Origin: Spartobacteria bacterium
Lineage (GTDB): Bacteria; Verrucomicrobiota; Verrucomicrobiia; Chthoniobacterales; UBA10450
Assembly: GCA_003167365.1 (NCBI GenBank)
Contig: PMTM01000008.1
Span: 124,001 to 188,000, forward strand
Length of the DNA stretch: 64,000 nucleotides
Direction: 5' to 3'
Positions 35,136-44,497 of this stretch are shown here, one piece after another. The stretch's first letter is position 1. The number at the start of each line of letters is the position of its first letter. The position numbers and the translations under genes were made by a program. The notes under the pieces are model-generated. The model searched no databases and was not told the DNA's origin. It was given only the letters and a program-made list of their open reading frames with translations.

Positions 35136-37619
35136 CTAGCTTGGCTCGAGATCGATCAGGCTTCGGATGGCCTCTTCCAAACGCTCGAAGTTAATCGGCT
35201 TGGTAAGATGTTCCGAGAAACCGGCGTCCTGCGCTTTGCTCACATCGTGCTCCGCGCCAAAGCCGCTGAGCGCGATGCCACGCAAACCTTTGCTCGCGCG
35301 CAGCTCTCGCATTAGCTCGTAACCGCTTCGATCGGGCAGTCCAATATCGCTGATAAGAAGATCGAAATCTTCCGCGCGTGCCTTCTCCACCGCCTGATCC
35401 GCTGTATGTGCGAGCGTGATCTGATAACCTCGGCGTTCGAGCATCATTTTCATTCCCATGCAGGTGTCTTGGTGATCGTCGACCACGAGCACGCGGTACC
35501 GGCGGGCCGCGGATGTTTCGCTTGGAACGCGGACAGGCCGCCGTTCTCCTGCGCCGTTCTTCGCCTCGGCTGGAGCAGCGACCGTTTTCAAATCTACGGT
35601 GAACGTCGAGCCCTGGTCTTTTCCGGCGCTGGCGACATGGATCTTTCCGTTGTGCGCGTTCACCATCGCCTTTGAAATGGCAAGTCCGAGGCCGAGACCT
35701 CCGAAGCGGCGCGTGATCGAGCTTTGCCCTTGTTCGAAAGCGTTAAAGATCTTGTCGATCTTCTCCTGCTCGATTCCGATGCCAGTGTCGGTAATTCTGA
35801 TCTGAACTTCGTCAGGCGAGGGATTGAGTGTTTCAATCATGATGCGCCCGTTCGCGGGCGTGAATTTCACGCTGTTCTTGATCAGGTTCCAGAAGACCTG
35901 TTGCAAACGCGCTGGATCGCCTTCGACGTGAACGCGCTCCGCGTGCAATTGAAACTGGGCTTCGATTCCTTTCTCTGCGATATCCTCCCGGCAAATCTCA
36001 TAGGCGCGTTGCAGGACCTCGTGCACGCAAACAACCTCCAGACTGAGTTGGAGTTTCCCTTTGGAAATGCGCGTGACGTCGAGAAGATCGTCAATTAACC
36101 GCGCCTCCAATTCGACATTGCGCCGGATGACCTCGAGTGCCTGCCGGATTTCCGGCGAATCCGGTGCGCTCGCCTCCAATTCACCCGTCATCGCGATGAC
36201 AGGTGAAAGTGGATTGCGCAGTTCATGGGAGAGAAGCGCAAGGAATTGATCCTTGGCAGCATTGGCGCCAATCAGTTCCTGGCGAAGCGTTACATCGCGC
36301 GTCTTATCTTCAACAAGATAGAGCACGCCTTGGACGGTTTGTTTGGAACCCAGCAGGCGCAGGAGATTGACGTTTACGAAATGGGTTGTGCCCTTTGCGT
36401 CTTTAAGAGGCTGCTCGATCGATTGAAATGGAGTTCCAAACGAAAGGACTTTTTCGATCGCTCCGGCAGGCGCAAGACTTACTTCGTCGTAAGTCGCCTG
36501 CGTGATGTCGTGCCCGGCTGGGAAACCTCCAAGGCGCCGCGCCATTTTCGCGAAGGCTTCGTTAGCCTGAAGAAATCGCCGTGAGTTCGGATCGACGAAA
36601 GCGATTCCGCTCGGCATGTTCGCTAGGATTTTTTCGTTGAATATAACTTCGCGTTCTAAACGTCGCGCCGACTCGGTCTGACGTCGGTAAAATTTCCCGC
36701 TGACCAAGGCGAACACGAAGGTAAACACCATTAGCCACGCCGCCAGCAGCGTCATTGGCCCCACCAGATCGTGCACGGGTTTGTAGGCGATAACTTTCGG
36801 CTGTTCGAGCATCGCTATCCATCCGGTTGATTCAATTGGGTTAAAAGAATAGATGTTGCCGTCGCGCTCGATGTGCCCGGTCTTGCTCTTGCCGATCTCC
36901 TTCATCAAGGTTTCGCCGGTCGCGGCCGTGTCCGGGTTAGGCTGGAAGTCCTTAGTGAAAAGTCCATGGCCTTTCTGATCGAGTACCTGACAGATGGAGT
37001 GATCGGCAAACTCGATGGTCGAGAGGCGACGACCAATTCTTTCAACCAGAACAGAAACGCCGAGGTACCCAATGATTGTTCCATCCGTCGCGCGCACCGC
37101 TCCGACAATGTCGGTCGTCATGCGCTTGTCCGAAATCCGTGGATGGATGGGCGACACATAGACATCATGCGTGGCGCTGGCTGGCGCGCGCCACAACTCG
37201 GAGCCGAAGTCTTTGCCTATCATTCCCGTGTTGTATGGAATCGAAGCGATGAGACGACCTTCCGGACCGGTGATGAACATCCCGTCGATCCGAGGGTGGG
37301 CGTAAAATGTTACCCCGAGCCATTGTTGTGCGGCGGACTGCGGGTTTGACGACGTCAGAATTTTCGTGACGTCGGGAAGGGTTTGATAGTACCCGATTAT
37401 GCCGCCCGTCCGGTTCAAATCGTCTCCGACTAGATGGCCAATCAAGTGAACGAACGTTTGACGATCGCGCAAAATCTTCGATTCCAACGTGTCTGTTAGA
37501 ATAGAGTAGGAGACGACCAAGGTAAGAATGGAAGGCACCCACCCCGCCAGAAGGATCGGAAAGACGATGTTGAACCGCTCAAAGCGGTCGCGTTCCTGTT
37601 TCTTGAGTGCGGAGTGCAT
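35136..37619 (-). CDS. Hybrid sensor histidine kinase with Cache-like sensor, PAS and receiver
   Basis: The 827-residue protein has an N-terminal transmembrane helix (about 20-44), a periplasmic Cache-like domain (HPRIDGMFITGPEGRLIASI), a second transmembrane helix near 290-310 and a PAS domain (NMPSGIAFVDPNSRRFLQAN). The HisKA domain has the phospho-acceptor His near residue 464 in FLALLSHELRNPLSPVI. The HATPase domain has FWNLIKNSVKFTP, DTGIGI and GGLGLGLAI. A C-terminal receiver has its Asp in LLISDIGLPD near residue 757 and the Lys in LTKPI. The signal is unknown. The receiver output has no DNA-binding domain. Confidence 0.95.
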   Translation of the reverse strand: MHSALKKQERDRFERFNIVFPILLAGWVPSILTLVVSYSILTDTLESKILRDRQTFVHLIGHLVGDDLNRTGGIIGYYQTLPDVTKILTSSNPQSAAQQWLGVTFYAHPRIDGMFITGPEGRLIASIPYNTGMIGKDFGSELWRAPASATHDVYVSPIHPRISDKRMTTDIVGAVRATDGTIIGYLGVSVLVERIGRRLSTIEFADHSICQVLDQKGHGLFTKDFQPNPDTAATGETLMKEIGKSKTGHIERDGNIYSFNPIESTGWIAMLEQPKVIAYKPVHDLVGPMTLLAAWLMVFTFVFALVSGKFYRRQTESARRLEREVIFNEKILANMPSGIAFVDPNSRRFLQANEAFAKMARRLGGFPAGHDITQATYDEVSLAPAGAIEKVLSFGTPFQSIEQPLKDAKGTTHFVNVNLLRLLGSKQTVQGVLYLVEDKTRDVTLRQELIGANAAKDQFLALLSHELRNPLSPVIAMTGELEASAPDSPEIRQALEVIRRNVELEARLIDDLLDVTRISKGKLQLSLEVVCVHEVLQRAYEICREDIAEKGIEAQFQLHAERVHVEGDPARLQQVFWNLIKNSVKFTPANGRIMIETLNPSPDEVQIRITDTGIGIEQEKIDKIFNAFEQGQSSITRRFGGLGLGLAISKAMVNAHNGKIHVASAGKDQGSTFTVDLKTVAAPAEAKNGAGERRPVRVPSETSAARRYRVLVVDDHQDTCMGMKMMLERRGYQITLAHTADQAVEKARAEDFDLLISDIGLPDRSGYELMRELRASKGLRGIALSGFGAEHDVSKAQDAGFSEHLTKPINFERLEEAIRSLIDLEPS

Positions 37620-37864
37620 CCCCTTCGTCCCGGAAATTACTTTCCCATTATTGACAATAACTTTGCCAGGATAGACATCTATCTCTGTGAATCGCCCGTG
37701 GTCCCTTTTTGGGACTTATAACAGATCGGAGCGAAGCTCATTTCCATCGCGCATCCTACTACGTTTCCAGAGGGAAAACCGGCATTTTTGATTTGACGCC
37801 CGCCGCGGAAGCGGCATCATGTCGCCCTTGCTGTCTTTAATACTCGGTCGTTTCTAGAAGCCTT
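37620..37864. promoter_or_regulatory. Divergent regulatory gap between kinase and GT2 genes
   Basis: The gap contains a perfect 6-1-6 palindrome, TTATTG-A-CAATAA (37648-37660), close to the kinase start, and a hairpin GTCCC-TTTTT-GGGAC (37701-37715). The palindrome could be an operator. A weak -35-like TTGACG at 37792 faces the GT2 gene. No RNA gene is evident. Confidence 0.4.
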
Positions 37865-39370
37865 ATGCAAGGAAGCCTCGGTTACATCATCTGGACGATC
37901 TGCTATCTCAGTGTCCTGATCGGCCTTTCTGCGTACGGGATTCATCGATATTTCATCGTTTACCTCTTTCTCAAGAACCGGAAGCACGAGCCCGTGCCAG
38001 CCGGTTGCTTCGATCCTTTGCCAAAGGTGACGGTGCAGTTGCCGATATTTAATGAAATCTACGTGGTCGAACGTCTGCTGCGTTCGGTGAGCGAATTGGA
38101 TTATCCGCGCGAACTGCTCCAGATCCAGGTGCTCGACGATTCGACCGACGATACTTGCGAGGTTACGTCAACGTGCGCCGAAGAACTGCGTCAGCGTGGC
38201 TTTAATGTTGAGTTAATTCACCGGGTCGATCGAACCGGATTCAAGGCTGGAGCCCTCGCCGGTGGACTCGAGTCCGCGCACGGCAACTTCATTTGCATTC
38301 TCGACGCAGATTTTGTCCCGCAACCGGACTTGCTCAAACGTTGCATTCATTTCTTTACCAACCCCGAGATAGGAATGATCCAGACGCGGTGGGGACATTT
38401 GAATCGCGGCTATTCGCTCCTCACTCGCGTGCAGGCGATGTTTCTCGACGGACACTTGCTTCTCGAACAAACCGCCCGCAGCCGCAGCGGTCGTTTCTTT
38501 AATTTCAACGGCACCGCCGGACTGTGGAGAAAGTCGTGCATCGAAGAAGCCGGCGGCTGGCAGCACGACACGTTGACCGAAGATCTCGATCTAAGCTATC
38601 GCGCTCAACTGGTCGGCTGGAAATTCGTATTTCTCTCCGACGTGGTTACACCGGCGGAATTGCCGGTTGATATGAATGGCTTTAAGTCCCAGCAGCATCG
38701 CTGGACAAAGGGCTCCATTCAGACGTGCAAGAAGCTGTTGCCCACTATCTGGCGCAGCAAATTGCCTTTTCCCATTAAGCTCGAGGCCACTGGTCACTTG
38801 ACCTCAAATTTCGCCTACCTCCTGCTGGCTTGCTTGTGTGTGCTGCTTCATCCATTTAGCGGTGGTCCTCCGCCTGGCTGGTTTCGCACTTTTCTCATCG
38901 ATGTTCCGATCTTTCTTACGGCGTCGGTATCGGTGGCCGTCTTCTATATTTGTGCGCAGCGCGAATTGCATCCGCGCACCTGGATGAAGGAGATTCTTCT
39001 TTTGCCTTGTTTGCTCGCGCTCGGCGTCGGTCTGTCGCTCAACAATGCGCGGGCAGTGCTCGAGGCCGTCTTCAATCATAAATCCGATTTCACTCGCACT
39101 CCCAAGTACGGGATCGAGCGGAAATCACAGCCATGGCGAACGTGTAAATATCGGCCGCTCAAGTCGCTTTTGCCCGTGGCTGAGATGGCATTCGCGGTTT
39201 ATTTCAGTTACTTTGTCTGGTTCGCAGTGGAGCATAGACAGTTCCTTTCGGTACCCTTCCTGCTCATGTTCCAAGGTGGCTTTTTGTATGTCTCCCTTTG
39301 CTCACTTAGGACCTGGATGCCTAAATTCAATTTCGGCAGCTCGCGGACTCATGCTGCAATTCCTGCGTGA
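37865..39370 (+). CDS. GT2 processive-type glycosyltransferase (CESA/mannan-synthase-like)
   Basis: An N-terminal transmembrane helix precedes a GT-A catalytic domain (KVTVQLPIFNEIYVVERLL; DDSTDD; GAL-GG; DADFVP). The QxxRW motif of processive synthases is present as QQHRWTKGS, with TEDLDLSYRA before it and three or more transmembrane helices after it. This architecture fits a membrane beta-glycan polymerase related to cellulose or mannan synthases. No BcsB or BcsC-like genes lie next to it. An L,D-transpeptidase follows 31 bp later, so an envelope role is plausible. Confidence 0.85.
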   Translation: MQGSLGYIIWTICYLSVLIGLSAYGIHRYFIVYLFLKNRKHEPVPAGCFDPLPKVTVQLPIFNEIYVVERLLRSVSELDYPRELLQIQVLDDSTDDTCEVTSTCAEELRQRGFNVELIHRVDRTGFKAGALAGGLESAHGNFICILDADFVPQPDLLKRCIHFFTNPEIGMIQTRWGHLNRGYSLLTRVQAMFLDGHLLLEQTARSRSGRFFNFNGTAGLWRKSCIEEAGGWQHDTLTEDLDLSYRAQLVGWKFVFLSDVVTPAELPVDMNGFKSQQHRWTKGSIQTCKKLLPTIWRSKLPFPIKLEATGHLTSNFAYLLLACLCVLLHPFSGGPPPGWFRTFLIDVPIFLTASVSVAVFYICAQRELHPRTWMKEILLLPCLLALGVGLSLNNARAVLEAVFNHKSDFTRTPKYGIERKSQPWRTCKYRPLKSLLPVAEMAFAVYFSYFVWFAVEHRQFLSVPFLLMFQGGFLYVSLCSLRTWMPKFNFGSSRTHAAIPA

Positions 39371-39401
39371 CAAAAGGTATTTTTCGAGTAAAAGGACGCC
39401 C

Positions 39402-40091
39402 ATGTTCCGAGTAGCATCTCTCGCGTTACTCCTTCTTTCGCTCGTCCCCGGAGTAAATTCCGCCACCACGTTCGAAATTCCGAACCGCGTTATTATTAGT
39501 GTTCGCGATCAAAAGCTGATGCTTTTGCAAAACGGCGCCAAGGTTGCGACCTATCCGGTTTCTACTTCCAAGTTTGGTATTGGAGATGCGCGAGGACGAA
39601 TGACGACGCCGCTGGGTTGGCTGCAAGTCGCGAAAAAGATCGGCGACAATGCGCCGGCGGGAGCGGTCTTTCATAACCGTCGCTGGACCGGAGAAGTTCT
39701 CGCGCCCAACGCGCCGGGACGGGATCCAATTACCACTCGGATTATCTGGCTGCGCGGGTTGGAAATGCAGAACGCGCACGCCTTTAACCGTTGCATATAC
39801 ATTCATGGTACGCCGGAGGAGAGGACCATCGGCCGGCCCGCAAGCTACGGTTGCATCCGAATGAAGTCGCGCGACGTCGAGGCGCTCTATAATCAGCTCC
39901 CGCTGGGCACGTTCGTGCAGATCGTGCCGGATCGATTGCCGAAGGTTGTGTTCAAGGAATCGAAGGCCGGCGTTGAAGCGCAGGATGTGAATGCCGAGAC
40001 CTGGATGACATCCGCGCGTTCGTCTCGCAAACCGCAGCCAAATCCCCCGAACAAAAGCGCGGTGATCGCGCAGAACATTCCGCGCGCCTAA
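39402..40091 (+). CDS. L,D-transpeptidase (YkuD domain)
   Basis: L,D-transpeptidases form 3-3 cross-links in peptidoglycan or attach proteins to it. The protein has a signal peptide (FRVASLALLLLSLVPGVNSA), a YkuD domain with IISVRDQKLMLLQNG, and the active-site signature IHGTPEERTIGRPASYGCIR, whose His, Ser-x-Gly-Cys and Arg are intact. The C-terminal 60 residues are Pro/Lys/Ser-rich and unconserved. The start at 39402 has AAAGGA at good spacing, and the longer upstream frame overlapping the GT2 gene is rejected. Confidence 0.93.
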   Translation: MFRVASLALLLLSLVPGVNSATTFEIPNRVIISVRDQKLMLLQNGAKVATYPVSTSKFGIGDARGRMTTPLGWLQVAKKIGDNAPAGAVFHNRRWTGEVLAPNAPGRDPITTRIIWLRGLEMQNAHAFNRCIYIHGTPEERTIGRPASYGCIRMKSRDVEALYNQLPLGTFVQIVPDRLPKVVFKESKAGVEAQDVNAETWMTSARSSRKPQPNPPNKSAVIAQNIPRA

Positions 40092-40092
40092 A

Positions 40093-40103
40093 TTGTCGAT
40101 CTT
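40093..40103 (+). repeat. 11-mer TTGTCGATCTT
   Basis: This exact copy lies 1 bp after the L,D-transpeptidase stop and abuts a hairpin (40104-40122). Confidence 0.7.
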
Positions 40104-40122
40104 GGCAGCGAGACTCGCTGCC
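40104..40122. terminator. Hairpin after the L,D-transpeptidase gene
   Basis: GGCAGCGAG (40104-40112) and CTCGCTGCC (40114-40122) are perfect inverted repeats; the central pairs must open to form a loop. There is no T-run directly after, so it may be a factor-dependent terminator or a repeat element. Confidence 0.5.
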
Positions 40123-40133
40123 AGCTCAACATC

Positions 40134-40162
40134 TTGACAATCGGGCTTCGCACCGCGAATCT
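40134..40162 (+). promoter_or_regulatory. Likely rpsT promoter
   Basis: A perfect TTGACA (40134-40139) is followed 17 bp later by GAATCT (40157-40162). The ATG of rpsT is 21 bp further on, which leaves a short leader. Confidence 0.55.
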
Positions 40163-40183
40163 CCACGCCCGTAAATTTCTGAA

Positions 40184-40438
40184 ATGGCCAACACAAAATC
40201 TGCCGCTAAACGTTCCCGCCAAACCGCGAAACGATCGCTTCGCAATCGCGGCGTGATAACCCGCGTCCGCACAATGGATAAGCGTGCTCGTTCGTCCGAA
40301 AAGCCGGATGCAGGTCAGATACGCGCACTGATCTCGGCCATCGACAAAGCGGCCAAGCGGGGAATCATTCATCGCAACGCGGCGCGACGCCGGAAATCGC
40401 GCTTGAATAAGGTGCTCGTTGGCGCGGGCAAGAAATAA
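40184..40438 (+). CDS. rpsT: 30S ribosomal protein S20
   Basis: S20 binds 16S rRNA early in 30S assembly. The 84-residue basic protein starts MANTKSAAKRSRQTAKRSLR and ends with AKRGIIHRNAARRRKSRLNK, the standard family pattern and length. It has its own likely promoter, as is common for this monocistronic gene. Confidence 0.98.
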   Translation: MANTKSAAKRSRQTAKRSLRNRGVITRVRTMDKRARSSEKPDAGQIRALISAIDKAAKRGIIHRNAARRRKSRLNKVLVGAGKK

Positions 40439-40446
40439 TCGCCGGA

Positions 40447-40457
40447 AAGATCGACAA
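40447..40457 (-). repeat. 11-mer TTGTCGATCTT (minus orientation)
   Basis: This exact copy (AAGATCGACAA on the plus strand) starts 9 bp after the rpsT stop, within the extended context GGAAAGATCGACAAGCG. The complementary context (CGCTTGTCGATCTT) is seen at 18474 and 62119. Confidence 0.7.
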
Positions 40458-40486
40458 GCGCTCGCGCATCCGCGCTTGAACGCCCG

Positions 40487-41107
40487 GTGGCGTTGGATAT
40501 CGTCGTGACCAATCGTTATTCCATGATTCCCGCTCTCCTTCTGGTTATTGCTGCCGTTGCCTATCGCGTTGCGACGGGGCTCTCCATTCATTCCGGCGCC
40601 ACCTGGTTGTCGAACTTCGCTCCATTCGCCGCCATCGCACTTTGCAGCGCCGCTTATTTTCCGGCGAAACTTAAATTCTCTCTTCCGATCGTCGCGCTGT
40701 TTATCTCAGACGTAATCATTAATTCCTATTACGGCGCCTCATTGTTCACGCCGCTCATTCTCTGCCGGTATCTCGTGTTCGCTCTGGTCGGCTGTGTTGG
40801 CTTGGCCCTGCAAAGCCGCGCCTCATTTAAAACATTGCTACCTGCTTCACTTGTTGGGTCGATATTTTTTTATGTCATCACCAACGCATTCGCCTGGTTG
40901 AGCGATCCCGGCTACGTGAAAAATTTCGCCGGTTTGATTCAGGCCCTTACCGTTGGCCTTCCCCAGTACAGCGCGACACCCAGCTGGATGTTTTTCCGCA
41001 ACTCGCTTCTGAGCGATCTTTTCTTTACTGCGATCTTTGTTACTTGCATGAGCTTCGATCGAAGCGCTGAACGTTCCCGCGCGAAAGCGCTGTCGCGTAC
41101 TGCGTGA
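40487..41107 (+). CDS. DUF6580-family membrane protein
   Basis: The 206-residue protein has six or so hydrophobic helices with the DUF6580 pattern: LLVIAAVAYRVATG, SNFAPFAAIALCSAAYFPAK, PIVALFISDVIINSYYG and NAFAWLSDPGYVKNFAGLIQ. ECF-transporter S-component-like proteins look similar, but the substrate is unknown. A GTG at 40487 gives the full length and an ATG at 40523 is possible. Its stop overlaps the pdhA GTG start by 4 bp, so it is translationally linked to the pyruvate dehydrogenase genes. Confidence 0.78.
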   Translation: MALDIVVTNRYSMIPALLLVIAAVAYRVATGLSIHSGATWLSNFAPFAAIALCSAAYFPAKLKFSLPIVALFISDVIINSYYGASLFTPLILCRYLVFALVGCVGLALQSRASFKTLLPASLVGSIFFYVITNAFAWLSDPGYVKNFAGLIQALTVGLPQYSATPSWMFFRNSLLSDLFFTAIFVTCMSFDRSAERSRAKALSRTA

Positions 41108-42153
41108 ACGCAATGCAGCCCGAGCAGCGCGACGAAGTCGAGATGCTCGCGCGGATGTTGTTGATCCGGCGTTTTGAAGAACGCGCCAGTCAGCAATATC
41201 AGGCGCAAAAAATTGGCGGTTTCTGCCATCTTTACATCGGTCAGGAGGCCGTCGTCGTCGGCGCTGTAGCGGCCACGCGGCCGGACGATTACATTATTAC
41301 TGCCTATCGCGACCACGCCCACGCACTGGCGCGCGGAACGAGCGCGAACGCCTGCATGGCCGAACTTTTCGGAAAAGAAACCGGATGTTCGCGAGGACTT
41401 GGCGGTTCCATGCACTTCTTTGATCGCAAGAATCATATGTACGGCGGACACGCTATCGTCGGCGCGCATGTGCCACTCGCGACCGGACTCGCATTCGCAT
41501 GCAAATATCGAAACGAAGATCGCGTGACGCTTTGCTTTTTCGGCGACGGCGCGATTAACCAGGGCGCTTTCCACGAAGCGTTGAATGTCGCCGCGCTTTA
41601 CAAACTGCCGATCATTTTTATTTGCGAAAACAATCTCTTCGCCATGGGCACTTCGGTGAAAAGATCGACCTCGCTTAAGCAAATCGTCGATCGCGCCGAA
41701 GGTTACGACATTCCTGGCGAGATTGTCGATGGAATGAACTTTCGCGAAGTGCGCGACAAACTCGCCGAGATCATTGCTTCCATTCGAAAGGAATCGCATC
41801 CGGCGTTTGTCGAAGCCCGGACTTACCGTTATCGCGGGCACTCGATGTCCGATCCCGCAAGTTATCGAACGAAAGAAGAACTGGAAAAGTATCGGCTCGA
41901 TGATCCGATCACGCGTTTGCGTGCGCAGCTTACGCGCGAAGGCAAATTAACGAACGAACAGTTCGATCAGTTCGACAAAAACGCGAAAAAGGTTGCAATC
42001 GACAGCGTGAAGTTTGCCGAAGAGAGCGCCTATCCACCGCTCGAAAAACTCTACGATTACACGTACGTCAGTGGTGTAGAGGCGGGCGTATCGTCCGCAA
42101 AGAATGGTCATTCTGCGGCCGACACCGCTGCCACTACAGAAAAACCGGCGTGA
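41104..42153 (+). CDS. pdhA: Pyruvate dehydrogenase E1 component, alpha subunit
   Basis: E1-alpha binds thiamine diphosphate and decarboxylates pyruvate. The 349-residue protein has LIRRFEERASQQYQAQKIGG, FCHLYIGQEAVVVGAV, SRGLGGSMHFFDRKN and the ThDP motif FFGDGAINQGAFHEALNVAA near residue 142. A phosphorylation-loop-like YRGHSMSDPASYRTKEE lies near residue 240. The start is GTG at 41104 or ATG at 41113. It heads pdhA-pdhB-pdhC with 4 bp overlap to pdhB. Confidence 0.96.
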   Translation: MNAMQPEQRDEVEMLARMLLIRRFEERASQQYQAQKIGGFCHLYIGQEAVVVGAVAATRPDDYIITAYRDHAHALARGTSANACMAELFGKETGCSRGLGGSMHFFDRKNHMYGGHAIVGAHVPLATGLAFACKYRNEDRVTLCFFGDGAINQGAFHEALNVAALYKLPIIFICENNLFAMGTSVKRSTSLKQIVDRAEGYDIPGEIVDGMNFREVRDKLAEIIASIRKESHPAFVEARTYRYRGHSMSDPASYRTKEELEKYRLDDPITRLRAQLTREGKLTNEQFDQFDKNAKKVAIDSVKFAEESAYPPLEKLYDYTYVSGVEAGVSSAKNGHSAADTAATTEKPA

Positions 42154-43133
42154 GAGAAATTACTTATCGCCAGGCTCTCAACGAAGCGCTCGCCGAGGAA
42201 TTAGAGCGCGATCCGAATGTATTTCTCATGGGCGAAGAGGTTGCGGAGTACAACGGCGCTTACAAAGTGAGCCAGGGGTTGCTCGACCGTTTCGGACCGA
42301 GACGAATCATCGACACGCCCATCAGCGAAAATGGTTTCGCCGGACTCGGCGTTGGCGCTGCGATGGTTGGATTGCGGCCGATCGTCGAATTCATGACATT
42401 CAGTTTTTCGCTCGTCGCTTTCGATCAAGTCGTGAACAACGCGCCGAACATGCTCACGATGTCGGGAGGACAATTCAATATCCCGATCACGTTTCGCGGA
42501 CCAAACGGCCCTGCGCATCAACTTGGTGCGACCCATTCGCATGCCACGGAATGTCTTTACGCGAACGTGCCAGGCTTGAAAATTTGCACGCCGGCTACGC
42601 CGCGCGATGCCAAAGGACTTTTGAAGACCGCGGTGCGCGACAATAATCCCGTGCTCGTTCTCGAAGCGGAGTTGCTTTACAGCTCGAAGGGAATGGTCGA
42701 ACCGCCAGACGAAGAGTTGCTCATTCCGTTGGGCGAAGCGGAAGTAAAACGTGAAGGCAGCGACGTCTCGATTATTTGTTATGCGCAAACTGTCCCGCTC
42801 GCGCTCGCCGCCGCGCAACAATTGGAGGAGGAAGATATTTCCGCGGAGATTGTCGATCTTCGTTCGATCAAGCCGCTCGACGAGAAGGCGATTTTTGATT
42901 CGATCGCGAAAACGCATCGCGTCGTCATTGTCGAACAAGACCGGCCGTTCTGTGGCGTCGGCGCGGAAGTTTGCTATCGGATTCAAAGAAATATTTTTGA
43001 CGAGCTCGATGCTCCGATCCTGCGGGTAGCCCAGGAAGATGTACCGATGCCTTACGCCGAGAGATTGGAAAAAGCTGTGCTTCCTAACATCGATAAGTTG
43101 ATGGCCGCAGTGAAGAAGGTTTGTTACGCCTGA
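42150..43133 (+). CDS. pdhB: Pyruvate dehydrogenase E1 component, beta subunit
   Basis: E1-beta completes the ThDP site and binds the E2 core. The 327-residue protein has MREITYRQALNEALAEELER, FLMGEEVAEYNGAYKVSQGL, TPISENGFAGLGVGAAM and VVIVEQDRPFCGVGAEV. The GTG start overlaps the pdhA stop (GTGA). An exact 11-mer repeat copy is embedded at 42850-42860 (EIVDLRS codons). Confidence 0.97.
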   Translation: MREITYRQALNEALAEELERDPNVFLMGEEVAEYNGAYKVSQGLLDRFGPRRIIDTPISENGFAGLGVGAAMVGLRPIVEFMTFSFSLVAFDQVVNNAPNMLTMSGGQFNIPITFRGPNGPAHQLGATHSHATECLYANVPGLKICTPATPRDAKGLLKTAVRDNNPVLVLEAELLYSSKGMVEPPDEELLIPLGEAEVKREGSDVSIICYAQTVPLALAAAQQLEEEDISAEIVDLRSIKPLDEKAIFDSIAKTHRVVIVEQDRPFCGVGAEVCYRIQRNIFDELDAPILRVAQEDVPMPYAERLEKAVLPNIDKLMAAVKKVCYA

Positions 43134-43141
43134 GGTTTGTT

Positions 43142-44497
43142 ATGCCGGAAATCCAAATGCCCAAGCTCAGCGACACGATGACGGAAGGAACGCTTGTCTC
43201 GTGGAAGAAAAAGAAGGGCGATAAGGTTTCAACCGGCGACGTGCTCGCGGAAATTGAGACCGACAAGGCGACGATGGAATGGGAATCGCCGGAGGACGGA
43301 ACGCTGACCGAGATTTATGTCGAAGAAGGCGGCAAGGTAAATGTCGGCGACAAGATCGCGTTCATCGGAGAAGAAGGGGAAGCAGCTCCAGTCGAGGAGA
43401 AGGAAAAAAAGAAACTGGAGAAGAAAGAAGAAGAGAAAACCGAACCGAAAAAACAAACGAAAGCGCAAGCAGAAACGGGGAAACCGGCGCCCGCCGAAAA
43501 AGAGGAAGAAGAAACGGCGCCGCCGCAGGAAACACAAAAGGCAGCAAAGCGCGCCGAACCCAAAAAGACTGCTGAGAAACCAAAGGCTCCCGAGACAAGA
43601 TCGACAAGTACGGATGAAGCGCGCGTGAAAGCGTCGCCCGTTGCGCGCCGTGTCGCCGGCGAACTAGGGGTCGACCTTTCCAGCGTGAACGGAACAGGTC
43701 CCGAAGGTCGTGTCACAGAGAGTGACGTGCGCGCAGCCGCGAAATCAAAAGGTGCCGCTCCGAAACAACCGGCTCCATCTGCTGCACCGGGAATCAAACC
43801 GGGTGAAGGCACACGCATCAATCTTTCCGGAATGCGCAAAGTCATCGCCGAACGATTGGTCGCGAGCAAAGCGCCGGTTCCCCATTTTTATCTCAACATC
43901 GACATCGATGCCGGTCCGCTCATGGCCGCGCGCGCGGAATTGAAATCCGCGGGCGAAGATGCCGACACTTCGAAGATCACGGTGAACGATTTCGTTTTGA
44001 AAGCGTCAGTCCAAGCCGCAGTCAAAGTGCCCAAAGTCAACGCATCATTCGATGGAGACGCGATCGTGCAATATGCCGATGTCGATCTTGCCATCGCCGT
44101 CGCGATTGAGGATGGACTGATCACGCCGGTCGTTCGCGCCGCGCAAAACAAATCGCTGCGCGAAATCAGCGAAGCGGTGAAAGACCTCGCGCATCGCGCT
44201 CGCAACAAGCGGATGAAGCCGGAAGAATTTCAGGGCGGAAGTTTCACCGTCTCAAATCTCGGTGGCATGGGCATCGACAGCTTTTCCGCCATCATCAATC
44301 CGCCGCAGGGTTTTATTCTCGCCATCGGCGCGATTTCAAAAAAACCGGTCGTTGATAGTAGCGATCAAATTGTCATCGGTCATCGCATGTCGATCTGGAT
44401 GAGCTGCGATCATCGCGTGATCGACGGCGCGCTCGGTGCGGAATATCTCAAGGAACTGCGGCATTTGCTCGAGAATCCGGCGCTGCTACTGGTCTGA
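43142..44497 (+). CDS. pdhC: Pyruvate dehydrogenase E2, dihydrolipoamide acetyltransferase
   Basis: E2 carries the lipoyl arm and transfers acetyl to CoA. One lipoyl domain (IQMPKLSDTMTEGTLVSWKK, lipoyl Lys in ETDKATMEW) is followed by a very Lys/Glu-rich linker of about 85 residues. Next come a peripheral subunit-binding domain (ASPVARRVAGELGVDLSSVN) and the catalytic domain ending SCDHRVIDGALGAEYLKEL, with the active His. The start at 43142 has GAGG upstream. An 11-mer repeat copy lies in the linker (43597-43607). No E3 gene is next to it. Confidence 0.97.
   Translation: MPEIQMPKLSDTMTEGTLVSWKKKKGDKVSTGDVLAEIETDKATMEWESPEDGTLTEIYVEEGGKVNVGDKIAFIGEEGEAAPVEEKEKKKLEKKEEEKTEPKKQTKAQAETGKPAPAEKEEEETAPPQETQKAAKRAEPKKTAEKPKAPETRSTSTDEARVKASPVARRVAGELGVDLSSVNGTGPEGRVTESDVRAAAKSKGAAPKQPAPSAAPGIKPGEGTRINLSGMRKVIAERLVASKAPVPHFYLNIDIDAGPLMAARAELKSAGEDADTSKITVNDFVLKASVQAAVKVPKVNASFDGDAIVQYADVDLAIAVAIEDGLITPVVRAAQNKSLREISEAVKDLAHRARNKRMKPEEFQGGSFTVSNLGGMGIDSFSAIINPPQGFILAIGAISKKPVVDSSDQIVIGHRMSIWMSCDHRVIDGALGAEYLKELRHLLENPALLLV

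Noticed and set aside
40939-41841. Minus-strand frame of 300 codons
   Set aside because: It is antisense to the DUF6580 and pdhA genes, both well supported.
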